Assembly: GCA_900546785.1 (NCBI GenBank)
Contig: URED01000013.1
Coordinates: 1-49,815 of the forward strand
Length of the DNA stretch: 49,815 nt
Reading direction: 5' to 3'
Source: an uncultured Oscillospiraceae bacterium
GTDB taxonomy: Bacteria > Bacillota > Clostridia > Oscillospirales > Acutalibacteraceae
Under the pieces are notes generated by a model, which saw only the letters and a list, made by a program, of their open reading frames with translations, was not told where the DNA came from and did not search any database. The position numbers and the translations under genes were made by a program. Each line of letters starts with the position of its first letter. The stretch's first letter is position 1. Of this stretch, positions 8,922 to 17,665 are shown piece by piece.

Positions 8922-9129
8922 GGACTGTGAAAGGGTGTATTGCGCCCTTTTGCTTTGGGGAGAGTGTGTTAAGCGTATTGCGCCGCTGCCTTTTTTTAGG
9001 TAAAAGCGAAATACGCCGGATTCAAACAGCTTCGGGTGCGTTCGGATATTTTCTCGCACAGGCGCGTATCCCCGCTTGTCTGATTATGTATATTTGAACA
9101 TTTAAGTTCATAGGAGGTATTTTTTAACG
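8922..9129 (+). other. long untranslated leader of the PFOR gene
   Basis: About 208 bases lie between the inferred transcription start and the ATG. They hold a hairpin AAAGGG/CCCTTT (8930-8950), a longer stem pairing GCGTATTGCGC (8973-8983) with GCGAAATACGC (9006-9016), and a direct repeat TATTGCGCC at 8939 and 8977. No known riboswitch class is recognised. Confidence 0.45.
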
Positions 9130-12100
9130 ATGTTAAAAAGAAAAAAGAAAACGATGGACGGTAATAACGCCGCTGCGCACGTTTCTTATGCGTTTACCGA
9201 AGTAGCTGCAATTTACCCCATCACTCCGTCTTCCGTTATGGCGGAGGTGACAGACGTTCTTTCTTCTCAGAACGCGAAAAACATTTTCGGCCAGAATGTA
9301 AGAGTTCAGGAGATGGAGTCAGAGGGCGGCGCGGCAGGCGCGGTTCACGGCTCACTTTCCGCAGGCGCTCTTACAACCACCTACACCGCTTCGCAGGGTC
9401 TTCTTCTTATGATCCCCAATATGTATAAGATTGCCGGTGAGCTTCTTTCCTCGGTAATCCACGTATCCGCGCGCTGCGTATCCACGCACGCCCTCAATAT
9501 ATTCGGCGATCATTCGGATATTTACGCCTGCCGCCAGACAGGTTATGCGATGCTCTGCTCCAATAACCCGCAGGAGGTTATGGATCTCGGCGCCGTAGCG
9601 CATCTTTCAACACTTAAGAGCTCCGTTCCGTTCCTCCATTTCTTTGACGGCTTCCGCACCTCTCACGAGATTCAGAAAATAGAGGTCTGGGATTATGATG
9701 ATCTTAAAGATATGGTGGATATGGAAGATGTGAAGCGCTTTAGGGCGCATGCGCTCAATCCCGAGCACCCAACGCTTCGTGGTTCGGCTGAAAACTCCGA
9801 TATCTTCTTCCAGCACAGAGAGGCATGCAACAAGTATTATAACGACGCCGTTGAGACCACCGTTATGTATATGAACATGGTCAACGAAAAGATCGGCACG
9901 GATTATAAGCCGTTCAATTATTACGGCGCAGACGATGCAGAGCATATCATCATCGCCATGGGCTCCGTTTGCGATACAATCGCGGAAACGGTGGATTACC
10001 TCAACGCGCAGGGCGCAAAGGTCGGTCTTGTTAAAGTTCACCTTTACAGACCTTTCTCACCGAAATACCTGCTTGACGTGATTCCGTCAACCGTTAAGAA
10101 GATCTCCGTGCTTGACAGAACAAAGGAACCCGGCTCTATCGGCGAACCGCTTTATCTTGACGTTGTTGCCGCTCTGAAAGGTTCTCAGTTTGAAACAACG
10201 CCCATCTATCACGGCCGTTACGGCCTCGGCTCTAAGGATACGGTTCCGGCGCATATCATTGCCGTTTATAATAATATGACCGCTGCCGAGCCGAAAGAGG
10301 TATTCACGATCGGTATTACAGACGATGTTACCTACCTTTCACTTGAGATCGGCGAGAATGTAGATACAACGCCCGCCGGCACAACAAGCTGTAAGTTCTG
10401 GGGTCTCGGCTCAGACGGTACTGTAGGCGCCAATAAAGACTCCATCAAGATCATCGGCGATAATACGGATAAATATGCGCAGGGCTATTTCTTCTATGAT
10501 TCCAAGAAGTCCGGCGGTATCACGGTATCCCACCTTCGTTTCGGCGATAACCCGATCACCTCAACTTATCTTATCAATAAAGCAAACTTCGTTGCCTGCC
10601 ACTGCCCCTCCTATGTAACAAAGTATGATATGGTGCAGGATCTTGTTCCCGGCGGCACTTTCCTCCTCAACTGCATTTGGACTCCCGAGGAGCTTGATAA
10701 GCAGCTTCCCGCCGCAATGAAAAGATATATTGCAAACAACGATATTAATTTCTATATCATTAACGGTATCAAGATCGCAGAAGAAGTCGGCCTTGCCGGC
10801 AGAGCTTCAACGATCCTTCAGTCCGCATTCTTCACGATCTCCGGCATTCTCCCGGTCGATCAGGCGATCGAGCTTATGAAAGCCAAGGCAACCGCCAAGT
10901 TCTCAAAGAAAGGCGATGCCGTTGTTGCAGCGAACCACCAGGGTATAGACAGAGGTTCTAAGGAGCTTATCAAGGTAGACGTTCCCGAAAGCTGGAAAAC
11001 GGCAGTTGATGAGGATCAGGAACTTGAAGTTGCTACAGACCGTCCCGAAATGAAGAAATTTGTTAAGGATATCCTTGATCCCGTAGATCATCAGAAGGGC
11101 GATAAGATCCCCGTTTCCAAATTCGTGGATATGGCAGACGGCGTATTCCCGCAGGGTTCCGCGGCATTTGAAAAGCGCGGTATCGCTGTAGACGTTCCCG
11201 AATGGGAACCCACTTCCTGCGCGCAGTGCAACAGGTGTGCTATGGTCTGCCCGCATGCGGTTATCCGCCCTGTAGCGCTTACGGCGGACGAGCTTGCAGC
11301 AGCTCCCGAAAATACCAAGTCTGTTGATCTCAAAGTACCCAAGGATTCAGGCCTTAAATACGCGCTTATTATTTCCACTTTGGATTGCACCGGTTGTGCT
11401 TCCTGCGCAAACGTTTGCCCCACAAAGTCGCTTACGATGAAGCCGATCGCTTCTCAGATGAGCAGCCAGCCCGTATTTGACGCGCTTTGCAATATTGATC
11501 CTAAGCCGGAAGTTGCTTCCGATAAAACGATCGTTTCCACGCAATATCTTAAGCCGTATCTTGAGTTCTCCGGCGCATGCGCAGGCTGCGGCGAAACGCC
11601 TTATGCAAAGCTTGCTACCCAGCTTTACGGCGATAAGATGTATATTGCAAACGCAACAGGCTGTTCCTCAATCTGGGGCGGCTCCGCACCGTCAACCCCC
11701 TATACGGTAGATAAGAACGGCAACGGCCCCGCATGGTCTAACTCCCTGTTTGAGGATAACGCGGAATTCGGTCTCGGCATGTTCCTTGCACAATCACAGA
11801 TCCGTGAAAGACTTGCGAATGACGCGCTTGCGCTTAAAGATACTTCTGTGGGCGATAAGGTTCAGGCTTATCTTGACACGTTCAATTCCACACGCGGAAA
11901 CGACGCGCCTGCAAAAGCGCTGATTGAGGCACTTGAAAATACAGAGTTTGAAGGCGAGCAGAAAGCCGCTGCTCAGGACTTCCTTAAGGATAAATCCTAT
12001 GCCGCCAAGAAGAGCCAGTGGATCTTCGGCGGTGACGGCTGGGCTTACGATATCGGTTTCGGCGGCTTGGATCACGTTCTTGCGCAGAATCAGGACGTAA

Positions 12101-12669
12101 ACGTTCTTGTTTTCGATACCGAGGTTTATTCCAACACCGGCGGTCAGGCTTCCAAGGCTACGCCTACGGGCGCAGTTGCGCAGTTTGCCGCTTCCGGCAA
12201 GATAACCAAGAAAAAAGATCTTGCAAAGATCGCCATGTCCTACGGCTATATCTATGTAGCGCAGGTAGCTATGGGCGCGGATTATAACCAGTGCCTTAAA
12301 GCGTTCAAGGAGGCTGAGGCTTATAACGGCCCGTCGCTCATCATCTGCTACGCACCCTGTATCAACCACGGTATCAAGATGCCGTTCAACCAGGCAGAGC
12401 AGAAAAAGGCAGTTGCGGCAGGTTACTGGAATCTGTTCAGATTCAATCCCGCTCTTGCCGAAGAGGGCAAAAATCCGTTCAGCCTTGATTCCAAGGCTCC
12501 CACGGCTGATTATATTGAATTCATCAACGGCGAAACACGCTATTCTTCACTCAGAAGAAGTTTCCCGGATAAAGCGGATAAGCTCTTCAACATCGCTGCG
12601 GAAAACGCGGTTGCCAAGTATAACGATCTTCTTCGCACGGTTGAGTATTATTCGCCTAAAAAGGATTGA
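9130..12669 (+). CDS. nifJ: pyruvate:ferredoxin (flavodoxin) oxidoreductase
   Basis: Single-chain PFOR of 1179 residues that oxidatively decarboxylates pyruvate with CoA to acetyl-CoA, CO2 and reduced ferredoxin, the central energy step of anaerobic fermentation. The N-terminus has KTMDGN..AAHVSYAFTE and YPITPSS of the pyruvate-binding domain. A two-cluster ferredoxin domain carries CAQCNRCAMVCP and CTGCASCANVCP. The thiamine-diphosphate region has CAGCGETPYAKL and GDGWAYDIGFGG..SNTGGQASK. The AGGAGG site is well placed before ATG 9130. It is monocistronic, with its own promoter, long leader and terminator. The reduced ferredoxin could feed the ferredoxin:thioredoxin reductase encoded at 27195. 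Codon use is strongly biased, as in highly expressed genes. Confidence 0.97.
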   Translation: MLKRKKKTMDGNNAAAHVSYAFTEVAAIYPITPSSVMAEVTDVLSSQNAKNIFGQNVRVQEMESEGGAAGAVHGSLSAGALTTTYTASQGLLLMIPNMYKIAGELLSSVIHVSARCVSTHALNIFGDHSDIYACRQTGYAMLCSNNPQEVMDLGAVAHLSTLKSSVPFLHFFDGFRTSHEIQKIEVWDYDDLKDMVDMEDVKRFRAHALNPEHPTLRGSAENSDIFFQHREACNKYYNDAVETTVMYMNMVNEKIGTDYKPFNYYGADDAEHIIIAMGSVCDTIAETVDYLNAQGAKVGLVKVHLYRPFSPKYLLDVIPSTVKKISVLDRTKEPGSIGEPLYLDVVAALKGSQFETTPIYHGRYGLGSKDTVPAHIIAVYNNMTAAEPKEVFTIGITDDVTYLSLEIGENVDTTPAGTTSCKFWGLGSDGTVGANKDSIKIIGDNTDKYAQGYFFYDSKKSGGITVSHLRFGDNPITSTYLINKANFVACHCPSYVTKYDMVQDLVPGGTFLLNCIWTPEELDKQLPAAMKRYIANNDINFYIINGIKIAEEVGLAGRASTILQSAFFTISGILPVDQAIELMKAKATAKFSKKGDAVVAANHQGIDRGSKELIKVDVPESWKTAVDEDQELEVATDRPEMKKFVKDILDPVDHQKGDKIPVSKFVDMADGVFPQGSAAFEKRGIAVDVPEWEPTSCAQCNRCAMVCPHAVIRPVALTADELAAAPENTKSVDLKVPKDSGLKYALIISTLDCTGCASCANVCPTKSLTMKPIASQMSSQPVFDALCNIDPKPEVASDKTIVSTQYLKPYLEFSGACAGCGETPYAKLATQLYGDKMYIANATGCSSIWGGSAPSTPYTVDKNGNGPAWSNSLFEDNAEFGLGMFLAQSQIRERLANDALALKDTSVGDKVQAYLDTFNSTRGNDAPAKALIEALENTEFEGEQKAAAQDFLKDKSYAAKKSQWIFGGDGWAYDIGFGGLDHVLAQNQDVNVLVFDTEVYSNTGGQASKATPTGAVAQFAASGKITKKKDLAKIAMSYGYIYVAQVAMGADYNQCLKAFKEAEAYNGPSLIICYAPCINHGIKMPFNQAEQKKAVAAGYWNLFRFNPALAEEGKNPFSLDSKAPTADYIEFINGETRYSSLRRSFPDKADKLFNIAAENAVAKYNDLLRTVEYYSPKKD

Positions 12670-12711
12670 TCAGTATAGCGGCTAAAACCTTTTGGTTTAA
12701 ACTTTATTAAC

Positions 12712-12742
12712 AAAATGGGACTTCACAAGAGGTCCCATTTTT
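12712..12742 (+). terminator. terminator of the PFOR gene
   Basis: Stem AAAATGGGAC/GTCCCATTTT with a ten-base loop and a T-rich tail. A smaller hairpin, AAACC/GGTTT, lies just before it at 12686-12699. Confidence 0.88.
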
Positions 12743-12763
12743 GTTATAATTAAATAAAAAAGC

Positions 12764-12792
12764 TTACATGATTAAACCTTTATATGTATAAT
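12764..12792 (+). promoter_or_regulatory. promoter of the AraC-type regulator
   Basis: TTACAT (12764-12769), 17 bases, TATAAT (12787-12792), leaving a leader of about 17 bases before the GTG start. Confidence 0.7.
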
Positions 12793-12815
12793 TATCCGTA
12801 AAGAAGGGCGAAGCT

Positions 12816-13631
12816 GTGTTTGAAAATTTAAAAAAGATCGCCGTTCCGCGTCAGCAGAACGAGGAGCAAAGGCCGCTTTCCATCAATTTCGTGGGTGAAA
12901 CGGTTTGCGATGATGAATTTGATATAAAAAGAGAATGCAGCGATCTTATGTCGCTCGAATATATCGTTGAGGGGCGCGGCACGCTTGAGATAAACGGGCA
13001 GGTGCTGCACCCGGAAAAGGGCGATGTTTTCTTTCTGCCTTACGGAAGCAGGCACCATTACTATTCAAACGGTAAAAACGGCTGGCGCAAATACTTTATT
13101 TCGTTTTACGGTAAAATGGCGGACGCGCTTGTTGAAAACTATCTGCCTAAAGATACGTATTTGTTTAAAGGCTGTTTCCTTGAAAAGAATTTCAGCCGCA
13201 TATTTGATCTCGCGTTCAATACGGAAAGCCTGTCCGATGCGGAATATCTGATCTGCATAGAGCTTTTTAAGCTCTTTTCTGCCCTGTATGAAAGAAAAAC
13301 GGTGGAGCAGCTTGATCTTGCCGATAAGATCAAAAGAAGTATTGATGATCATTTATATGATGAATTCAATCTTGACGCGCTTTGCAGTTATATGAATTAT
13401 TCAAAAAACCACATTATCAATATCTTTTCGGAAAAATTCGGCAAAACGCCTTATCAGTATTATCTGGAAGCAAAGATAAGCCTTGCAAAAGAATATCTTT
13501 TAAATACAAATCTAAGCGTTTCGGAGATCTCTGCCGCGCTTTCCTATTCAAATTCCCAGTATTTTTCCATCTGCTTCAAAAAAGTTACCGGCTATTCGCC
13601 GCGGAATTTCAGGGCAAACGCTAAAATGTGA
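12816..13631 (+). CDS. AraC family transcriptional regulator
   Basis: A 271-residue regulator with an N-terminal cupin-like sensing domain (about 20-110; HPEKGDVFFLPYGSRHHYYS) and a C-terminal double helix-turn-helix (about 170-268; LDALCSYMNYSKNHIINIFSEKFG and SVSEISAALSYSNSQYFSICFKK). This layout is typical of regulators responding to sugars. GTG 12816 is used after AGAAGGG. It precedes a metallophosphoesterase and a sugar-type transporter on the same strand and probably controls them. A 13-base direct repeat, TGTGATATTTTAT, at its stop codon and again at 13680 may be part of its operator. Confidence 0.92.
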   Translation: MFENLKKIAVPRQQNEEQRPLSINFVGETVCDDEFDIKRECSDLMSLEYIVEGRGTLEINGQVLHPEKGDVFFLPYGSRHHYYSNGKNGWRKYFISFYGKMADALVENYLPKDTYLFKGCFLEKNFSRIFDLAFNTESLSDAEYLICIELFKLFSALYERKTVEQLDLADKIKRSIDDHLYDEFNLDALCSYMNYSKNHIINIFSEKFGKTPYQYYLEAKISLAKEYLLNTNLSVSEISAALSYSNSQYFSICFKKVTGYSPRNFRANAKM

Positions 13632-13692
13632 TATTTTATATTCTTTTTGTGATTATTTTAAAAGAAAAATATGATATTTTGTGATATTTTAT
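13627..13692. repeat. pair of 13-bp direct repeats, candidate regulator sites
   Basis: TGTGATATTTTAT occurs at 13627-13639 and 13680-13692, 53 bp apart or about five helical turns. A related ATGATATTTTGTG overlaps the second copy. AraC-family proteins often bind direct repeats, but that assignment is inference. Confidence 0.5.
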
Positions 13693-13742
13693 TATAGGAG
13701 TTTATTTAGGCGCAAATCACTATTTTTATAACTTGTAAAAGG

Positions 13743-13782
13743 GCAGTAAAATTCAGCGCTTGGATTTTACTGCGTTTTATTT
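13743..13782 (+). terminator. terminator-like hairpin before the metallophosphoesterase gene
   Basis: Perfect stem GCAGTAAAAT/ATTTTACTGC with an 11-base loop followed by GTTTTATTT. It lies after the AraC gene and only some 25 bases before the next open frame. It could terminate the AraC transcript or act as an attenuator for the downstream operon. Confidence 0.7.
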
Positions 13783-13805
13783 ATAGGAGCAAGATCAATA
13801 AAAAC

Positions 13806-15197
13806 GTGTTTTACTGCTTAAGGAAAGAAGGTGATTTTCTGCAAAAGCTTTCGTTTTATCTTGTAACGGATACGCATTATTATGACAGCTCTTTCAAGGC
13901 AAGCGGCACCGCTTATGAAAACAGAAGCAGAACGGATCAGAAGTGCGTTGCCGAAACGCCGGCTATTATTGACGCCGGCTTTGCGCAGCTTGCGGCAGAT
14001 CAGGATACGGATATTATCCTTATCCCCGGAGATCTTGTTTACCGCGGCGAATATCAAAGCCACGTCGGCTTCAGGGAAAGGCTTTATAAGCTTAAAGAGC
14101 AGGGCAAAAGGATATATCTTATAACTGCGCGTCATGACTATGCTGAAGACCCGGTTGAGTTTGACGGCGACGAGCTGATTCCGGTCAAGGGTATGGAACG
14201 CGCTGAACTGCGCGATTTTTACCGCGATTTTGGCTTTGATGAGGCAATTTCAGAGCATAAGGAATCCATGTCCTACGTTGTTCAGCTGCAGCCCGGGTAC
14301 AGGTTGCTCGCGCTGAATTGCGACGGCGACTGTAAGGATTTCAAAGGCTTGTGGGACGATCAGATGGCATGGGCGCTGGATGAGATTAAAAAAGCGCACG
14401 CCGCCGGTGATTACATATTTGCAATGACGCATTATCCGCTGCTGCCGTTTTCTCCCGTTATGAATTTTATAGGGGACGCGAAGCTGACCGACTGGGAAAA
14501 ACGCGCCAATGAATTTGCGGACGCCGGTATGAATCTTATTTTTACCGGTCATATGCACGCGCAGGCGCTGACGCAGTATAAGACGGAAAAAGGGAATATC
14601 ATTACAGATATTCAGACCGGCTGCTTTGTGGGCTGCCCCTGTGCTTACCGCCGTGTTGAGATGGATGGTGAAAACGTAACCGTCAAATCCTATACGATAA
14701 GCGACTTTGATTGGGATAAGGGCGGCAGGACTGCTGCGGAGTATTTCCAGTGGCGGTTTGACCGTATGATAACCGATATCATAGACGCAATGGCGTATGA
14801 TTTTGCGTTTTTCACAAGGCTTTTCGGCGGACCTGAGAAGAACAAAAAGCTTAAAATTCCCGTTACACTTGCGGGGAAGATACTTCAAAAGCTCACCCTT
14901 GGCGGTGTGGGCAGGCTGTTCTGTTTTAAGGTCGATCCGTCCATAAAGCACAGGCTGCTCAAGGATACTGCCGTAGAGCTGGTGCGTAATATTTTTGTAG
15001 GCGATGAGCCTTATGTGAAAGGTACGCCTATGTATGATGCCGTTTCCAAACTGCTGGACAGACTTTCGCCCGTCCTTAAAATCGTTCAGAATAAGCTTGG
15101 CGAAAAACAGCCCATGCTTGCCGATATAAAGGGCTTTGTGCTCTCTATGATCGGCGACGAAAAACAGATGGATTACGAAGCGGTAATCAAGCAATAA
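13806..15197 (+). CDS. metallophosphoesterase
   Basis: Calcineurin-like phosphoesterase of about 460 residues. Family motifs appear in order: TDTHYY (D-x-H), PGDLVYRGE (GD), ARHDY in place of the usual GNHD, MTHYP and TGHMHAQ (GHxH). These bind two metal ions for hydrolysing phosphomono- or diesters. No signal peptide is seen. The start is uncertain. GTG 13806 lacks a close ribosome site, while AGAAGGTGA lies five bases before CTG 13839, which would give LQKLSFYLVTDTHY, so a CTG start is possible. It is followed 19 bases later by a GPH-type transporter, suggesting a shared substrate such as a phosphorylated or glycosylated polyol, though the substrate is unproven. Confidence 0.82.
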   Translation: MFYCLRKEGDFLQKLSFYLVTDTHYYDSSFKASGTAYENRSRTDQKCVAETPAIIDAGFAQLAADQDTDIILIPGDLVYRGEYQSHVGFRERLYKLKEQGKRIYLITARHDYAEDPVEFDGDELIPVKGMERAELRDFYRDFGFDEAISEHKESMSYVVQLQPGYRLLALNCDGDCKDFKGLWDDQMAWALDEIKKAHAAGDYIFAMTHYPLLPFSPVMNFIGDAKLTDWEKRANEFADAGMNLIFTGHMHAQALTQYKTEKGNIITDIQTGCFVGCPCAYRRVEMDGENVTVKSYTISDFDWDKGGRTAAEYFQWRFDRMITDIIDAMAYDFAFFTRLFGGPEKNKKLKIPVTLAGKILQKLTLGGVGRLFCFKVDPSIKHRLLKDTAVELVRNIFVGDEPYVKGTPMYDAVSKLLDRLSPVLKIVQNKLGEKQPMLADIKGFVLSMIGDEKQMDYEAVIKQ

Positions 15198-15216
15198 ATC
15201 TTAAGGGGTAATTTTT

Positions 15217-16656
15217 ATGGGTAATACTGTTGCGCCCGCACAGGCGCAGGAACAGAAATATATCAAAATGAAAGAATTTATACTGTATTTGCTTGCAGTA
15301 TTCTTCTATACGAATATGACGGGCATGATCGGCTCATACAGAAGCGCCTATCTTGTAAACGTGCTCAGGCTGGATCAGAATCAGGTCTCGCTTTTCAACA
15401 CGCTTGTCAATATCATCCCGTTTGTTCTCAATTTCTTTATAACCATGTATATCGACGGCCGCCGTCCCGGCAAAATGGGCAAGTTCCGTCCGCTTGCACT
15501 TGCGGTTGCAATTCCCTGCGGCGTTTTGCTCGTGCTCAGCTTCTGGGCGCCTCCCGCGCTTACGGGCAATCTTCTTCTTGTCTATGTAACCACGATCGCG
15601 GTTTTATGGGCGGTCGCAACCAATTTCGGCGATTCCATAAACAAGGTCGCGTTTGTAATGACGCCGAATCTTAAGGAAAGGGATAATGTTATCTCGTTCA
15701 GAAGCATTTTCTCCGCCGTCGGCAACTCAGCACCTCTTGTTATTGTACTTGTTATAGCGCTTATTTTTGAGGACGAGGGCACGCAGTATATCGTATCCGC
15801 TGCGCTTTGCGCCGTGATCGGCACGATCCTTATGCTCGTAGGTACAAAGACCATTAAAGAGCGCGTTGCATACAGCTCTGAAAAGAAAAATCCGCTCATA
15901 GGAATCAAAGATGTACTCGTCGATAAGTATGCGTGGGTCATCATCATTTCCGAATTCCTTAAAAATTTCAGGCAGATCGCTACTTATATGGGCGTTTTCC
16001 TTGCCGCAGCGCTGCTCGGCGGCACAGACCAGTATCTTTGGTTCGGCCTGCCCACAGGCATCGGCACGGCAGTAGGTATGCTTGTTATCAACTTCCTGCT
16101 GAAAAAGTTCAATTCAAAGGTGCTCTATATTGCAAGCGGTATTTATTCCGTTATCATAAACGGCCTTGCCTTTGCAGTCGGCTATATTTATTTCAACAAT
16201 CCAAGCCCCGTGCTTCAGGTCATATTCATCGTGTTCCTGTTCCTGATCGGGCTTCAGTTCGGCGCTTCAAATCTGCTGCCGTCCATGTTCCAGGCAGATG
16301 TGCTTGAGGATATTGAGGTAAAGACCGGCGGTAAAAGGCTTGACGCAACTTTGCCGTTCGTTATCGGTATCTTTACCATGATCAGCGGCACCATCGCGCA
16401 GGCGCTCGCTCCGCTGATTCTTTACGGCGAGAATTCCATTATAGGCTATATCCAGCCTTCAGATCTTGTTCCGGAGCCGGAACAGTCACTTCAAACCAGG
16501 ATACTCCTGCTGTTCTTCTACACCGTATTCCACGGCATCATGATGTTCCTTGCCGGCGTTCCGTTCTTCTTCTATAAGCTGACCGGCAAACGCAAGGAAG
16601 AGATCCATACCAGAGTGCTTGAATTAAGAGCTGAATTCGATCAGGAAAATAACTGA
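15217..16656 (+). CDS. GPH-family (MFS) sugar:cation symporter
   Basis: A 479-residue, roughly 12-helix transporter of the glycoside-pentoside-hexuronide:cation symporter type (MFS_2). The motif MYIDGRRPGKMGKFRP after the second helix is typical of this family's D-rich loop, and the polar KERDN..SFRSIFSAVGN segment follows. It is expected to import a sugar or glycoside with Na+ or H+. AAGGGG precedes ATG 15217. It sits 19 bases after the metallophosphoesterase and ends the unit that begins with the AraC regulator. The transported compound cannot be inferred securely. Confidence 0.88.
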   Translation: MGNTVAPAQAQEQKYIKMKEFILYLLAVFFYTNMTGMIGSYRSAYLVNVLRLDQNQVSLFNTLVNIIPFVLNFFITMYIDGRRPGKMGKFRPLALAVAIPCGVLLVLSFWAPPALTGNLLLVYVTTIAVLWAVATNFGDSINKVAFVMTPNLKERDNVISFRSIFSAVGNSAPLVIVLVIALIFEDEGTQYIVSAALCAVIGTILMLVGTKTIKERVAYSSEKKNPLIGIKDVLVDKYAWVIIISEFLKNFRQIATYMGVFLAAALLGGTDQYLWFGLPTGIGTAVGMLVINFLLKKFNSKVLYIASGIYSVIINGLAFAVGYIYFNNPSPVLQVIFIVFLFLIGLQFGASNLLPSMFQADVLEDIEVKTGGKRLDATLPFVIGIFTMISGTIAQALAPLILYGENSIIGYIQPSDLVPEPEQSLQTRILLLFFYTVFHGIMMFLAGVPFFFYKLTGKRKEEIHTRVLELRAEFDQENN

Positions 16657-16697
16657 CGGATCCGGATATATTCCATAATCAGCAAATAAAAAAACAG

Positions 16698-16743
16698 CCC
16701 GGCTGTCACGCAGTTCGCTCCGCATGACAGCCGGGTCTTTTTT
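16698..16743. terminator. bidirectional terminator
   Basis: Stem CCCGGCTGTCA/TGACAGCCGGG with a 16-base loop, A-rich before and TCTTTTTT after. It serves the transporter on the plus strand. On the minus strand the signal peptidase gene's TAA stop (16742-16744) overlaps the tract. Confidence 0.88.
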
Positions 16744-17662
16744 AGTCAAGAGATTCAAATTCGGGATAGTATTTGAATTTTGCCTCGCCGAGTATCTTGC
16801 TTTCGGAAACATAGGTGTTTTCCCAGAACCTTGAATCGTGCGATTCGTTTCTGTTGTCACCCATGCAGAAATAAAGGTTTTCCGCAACAACATATTCGCC
16901 GTTTTCATTCGTTGTGCAGTATTTGTCTATAAACTGTGAATAGCCCACCGTCATTCCGTTTTCGGCGTAGCAGTATAAGCCGTCCGTCGTTATGACCTCT
17001 CCCTGCTCGGGAATGTAGTACGGGCCGTAATCGCCAAGCGGTTCCTCCGTTGTTACAAAGCTCTGGTCCGTCTGATAGGTGTTGCCCTCTTTATCCGTGA
17101 TAAACGTCTCTCCGTCAACGATCGTAACGGTTTCTCCCGGCAGCCCTATAACCCTTTTAACGAAGATCTGGCTTTCGTCGTCCGGGAAGTAGAAAAGGAT
17201 GATATCGTATCTTTCCGGTTCGCTGTTGATATAGGCGATCCTGCTGGCGATGATCCTGTCTCTTTCATTGATCGTGTTTTTCATGGAGCCGGTCGGAACA
17301 ACTGCGTTTGCAAATACAAATCGTTTGAGCAGCAGGGCGATGATAACGGCAATTACTATAGGCAGTAAAAAGTTTATGGCTTCCTCAATCTTGCCCTTTT
17401 TCCTTGTCTTTTTCTTTTTGCCGCCTTGCTTTTTCTCTTGGCTGTCCGCCGGCACATCGCTTCCGGCGGCCGCTCCTCCGTTTGTCCATTCTCTGTTTGT
17501 CTGATGCGCTTCGGATATATGATTTTCTATTTCGTCTATCTGTTTTGTGGCGCTCAGCTCCGGCGAGATATTAGTATTAAAATATTTTGCGCCGCAGTTG
17601 GGGCAGGTTATCCAGTCCCCGTTTTCCTCAATACCGTCAAATCCGCATTTTTTGCAAACCAT
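16742..17662 (-). CDS. lepB: signal peptidase I with N-terminal zinc ribbon
   Basis: Membrane serine protease that cleaves signal peptides from exported proteins. The core has the catalytic serine at S126 (VPTGSMKNT) after a membrane helix at about 96-117, the general-base lysine at K179 (IFVKRVIGLPGE) and box E MGDNRNESHDSR. In front lies an added cytoplasmic part. It has a zinc ribbon with cysteines 3, 6, 20 and 23 (CKKC..CPNC) and then a Lys-rich linker, making 306 residues against about 180-200 for a usual Gram-positive enzyme. The gene is the last of a minus-strand operon, three bases after the GH36-like gene, with its ribosome site inside that gene. Confidence 0.93.
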   Translation of the reverse strand: MVCKKCGFDGIEENGDWITCPNCGAKYFNTNISPELSATKQIDEIENHISEAHQTNREWTNGGAAAGSDVPADSQEKKQGGKKKKTRKKGKIEEAINFLLPIVIAVIIALLLKRFVFANAVVPTGSMKNTINERDRIIASRIAYINSEPERYDIILFYFPDDESQIFVKRVIGLPGETVTIVDGETFITDKEGNTYQTDQSFVTTEEPLGDYGPYYIPEQGEVITTDGLYCYAENGMTVGYSQFIDKYCTTNENGEYVVAENLYFCMGDNRNESHDSRFWENTYVSESKILGEAKFKYYPEFESLD

Positions 17663-17665
17663 GAA

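Noticed and set aside
9130..12669. Nitrogen fixation role suggested by the name nifJ
   Set aside because: No other nif genes are present. In fermentative anaerobes this enzyme serves pyruvate metabolism.
14250..15194. 314-codon minus-strand open frame
   Set aside because: Shadow of the metallophosphoesterase gene, which carries the family motifs in order.
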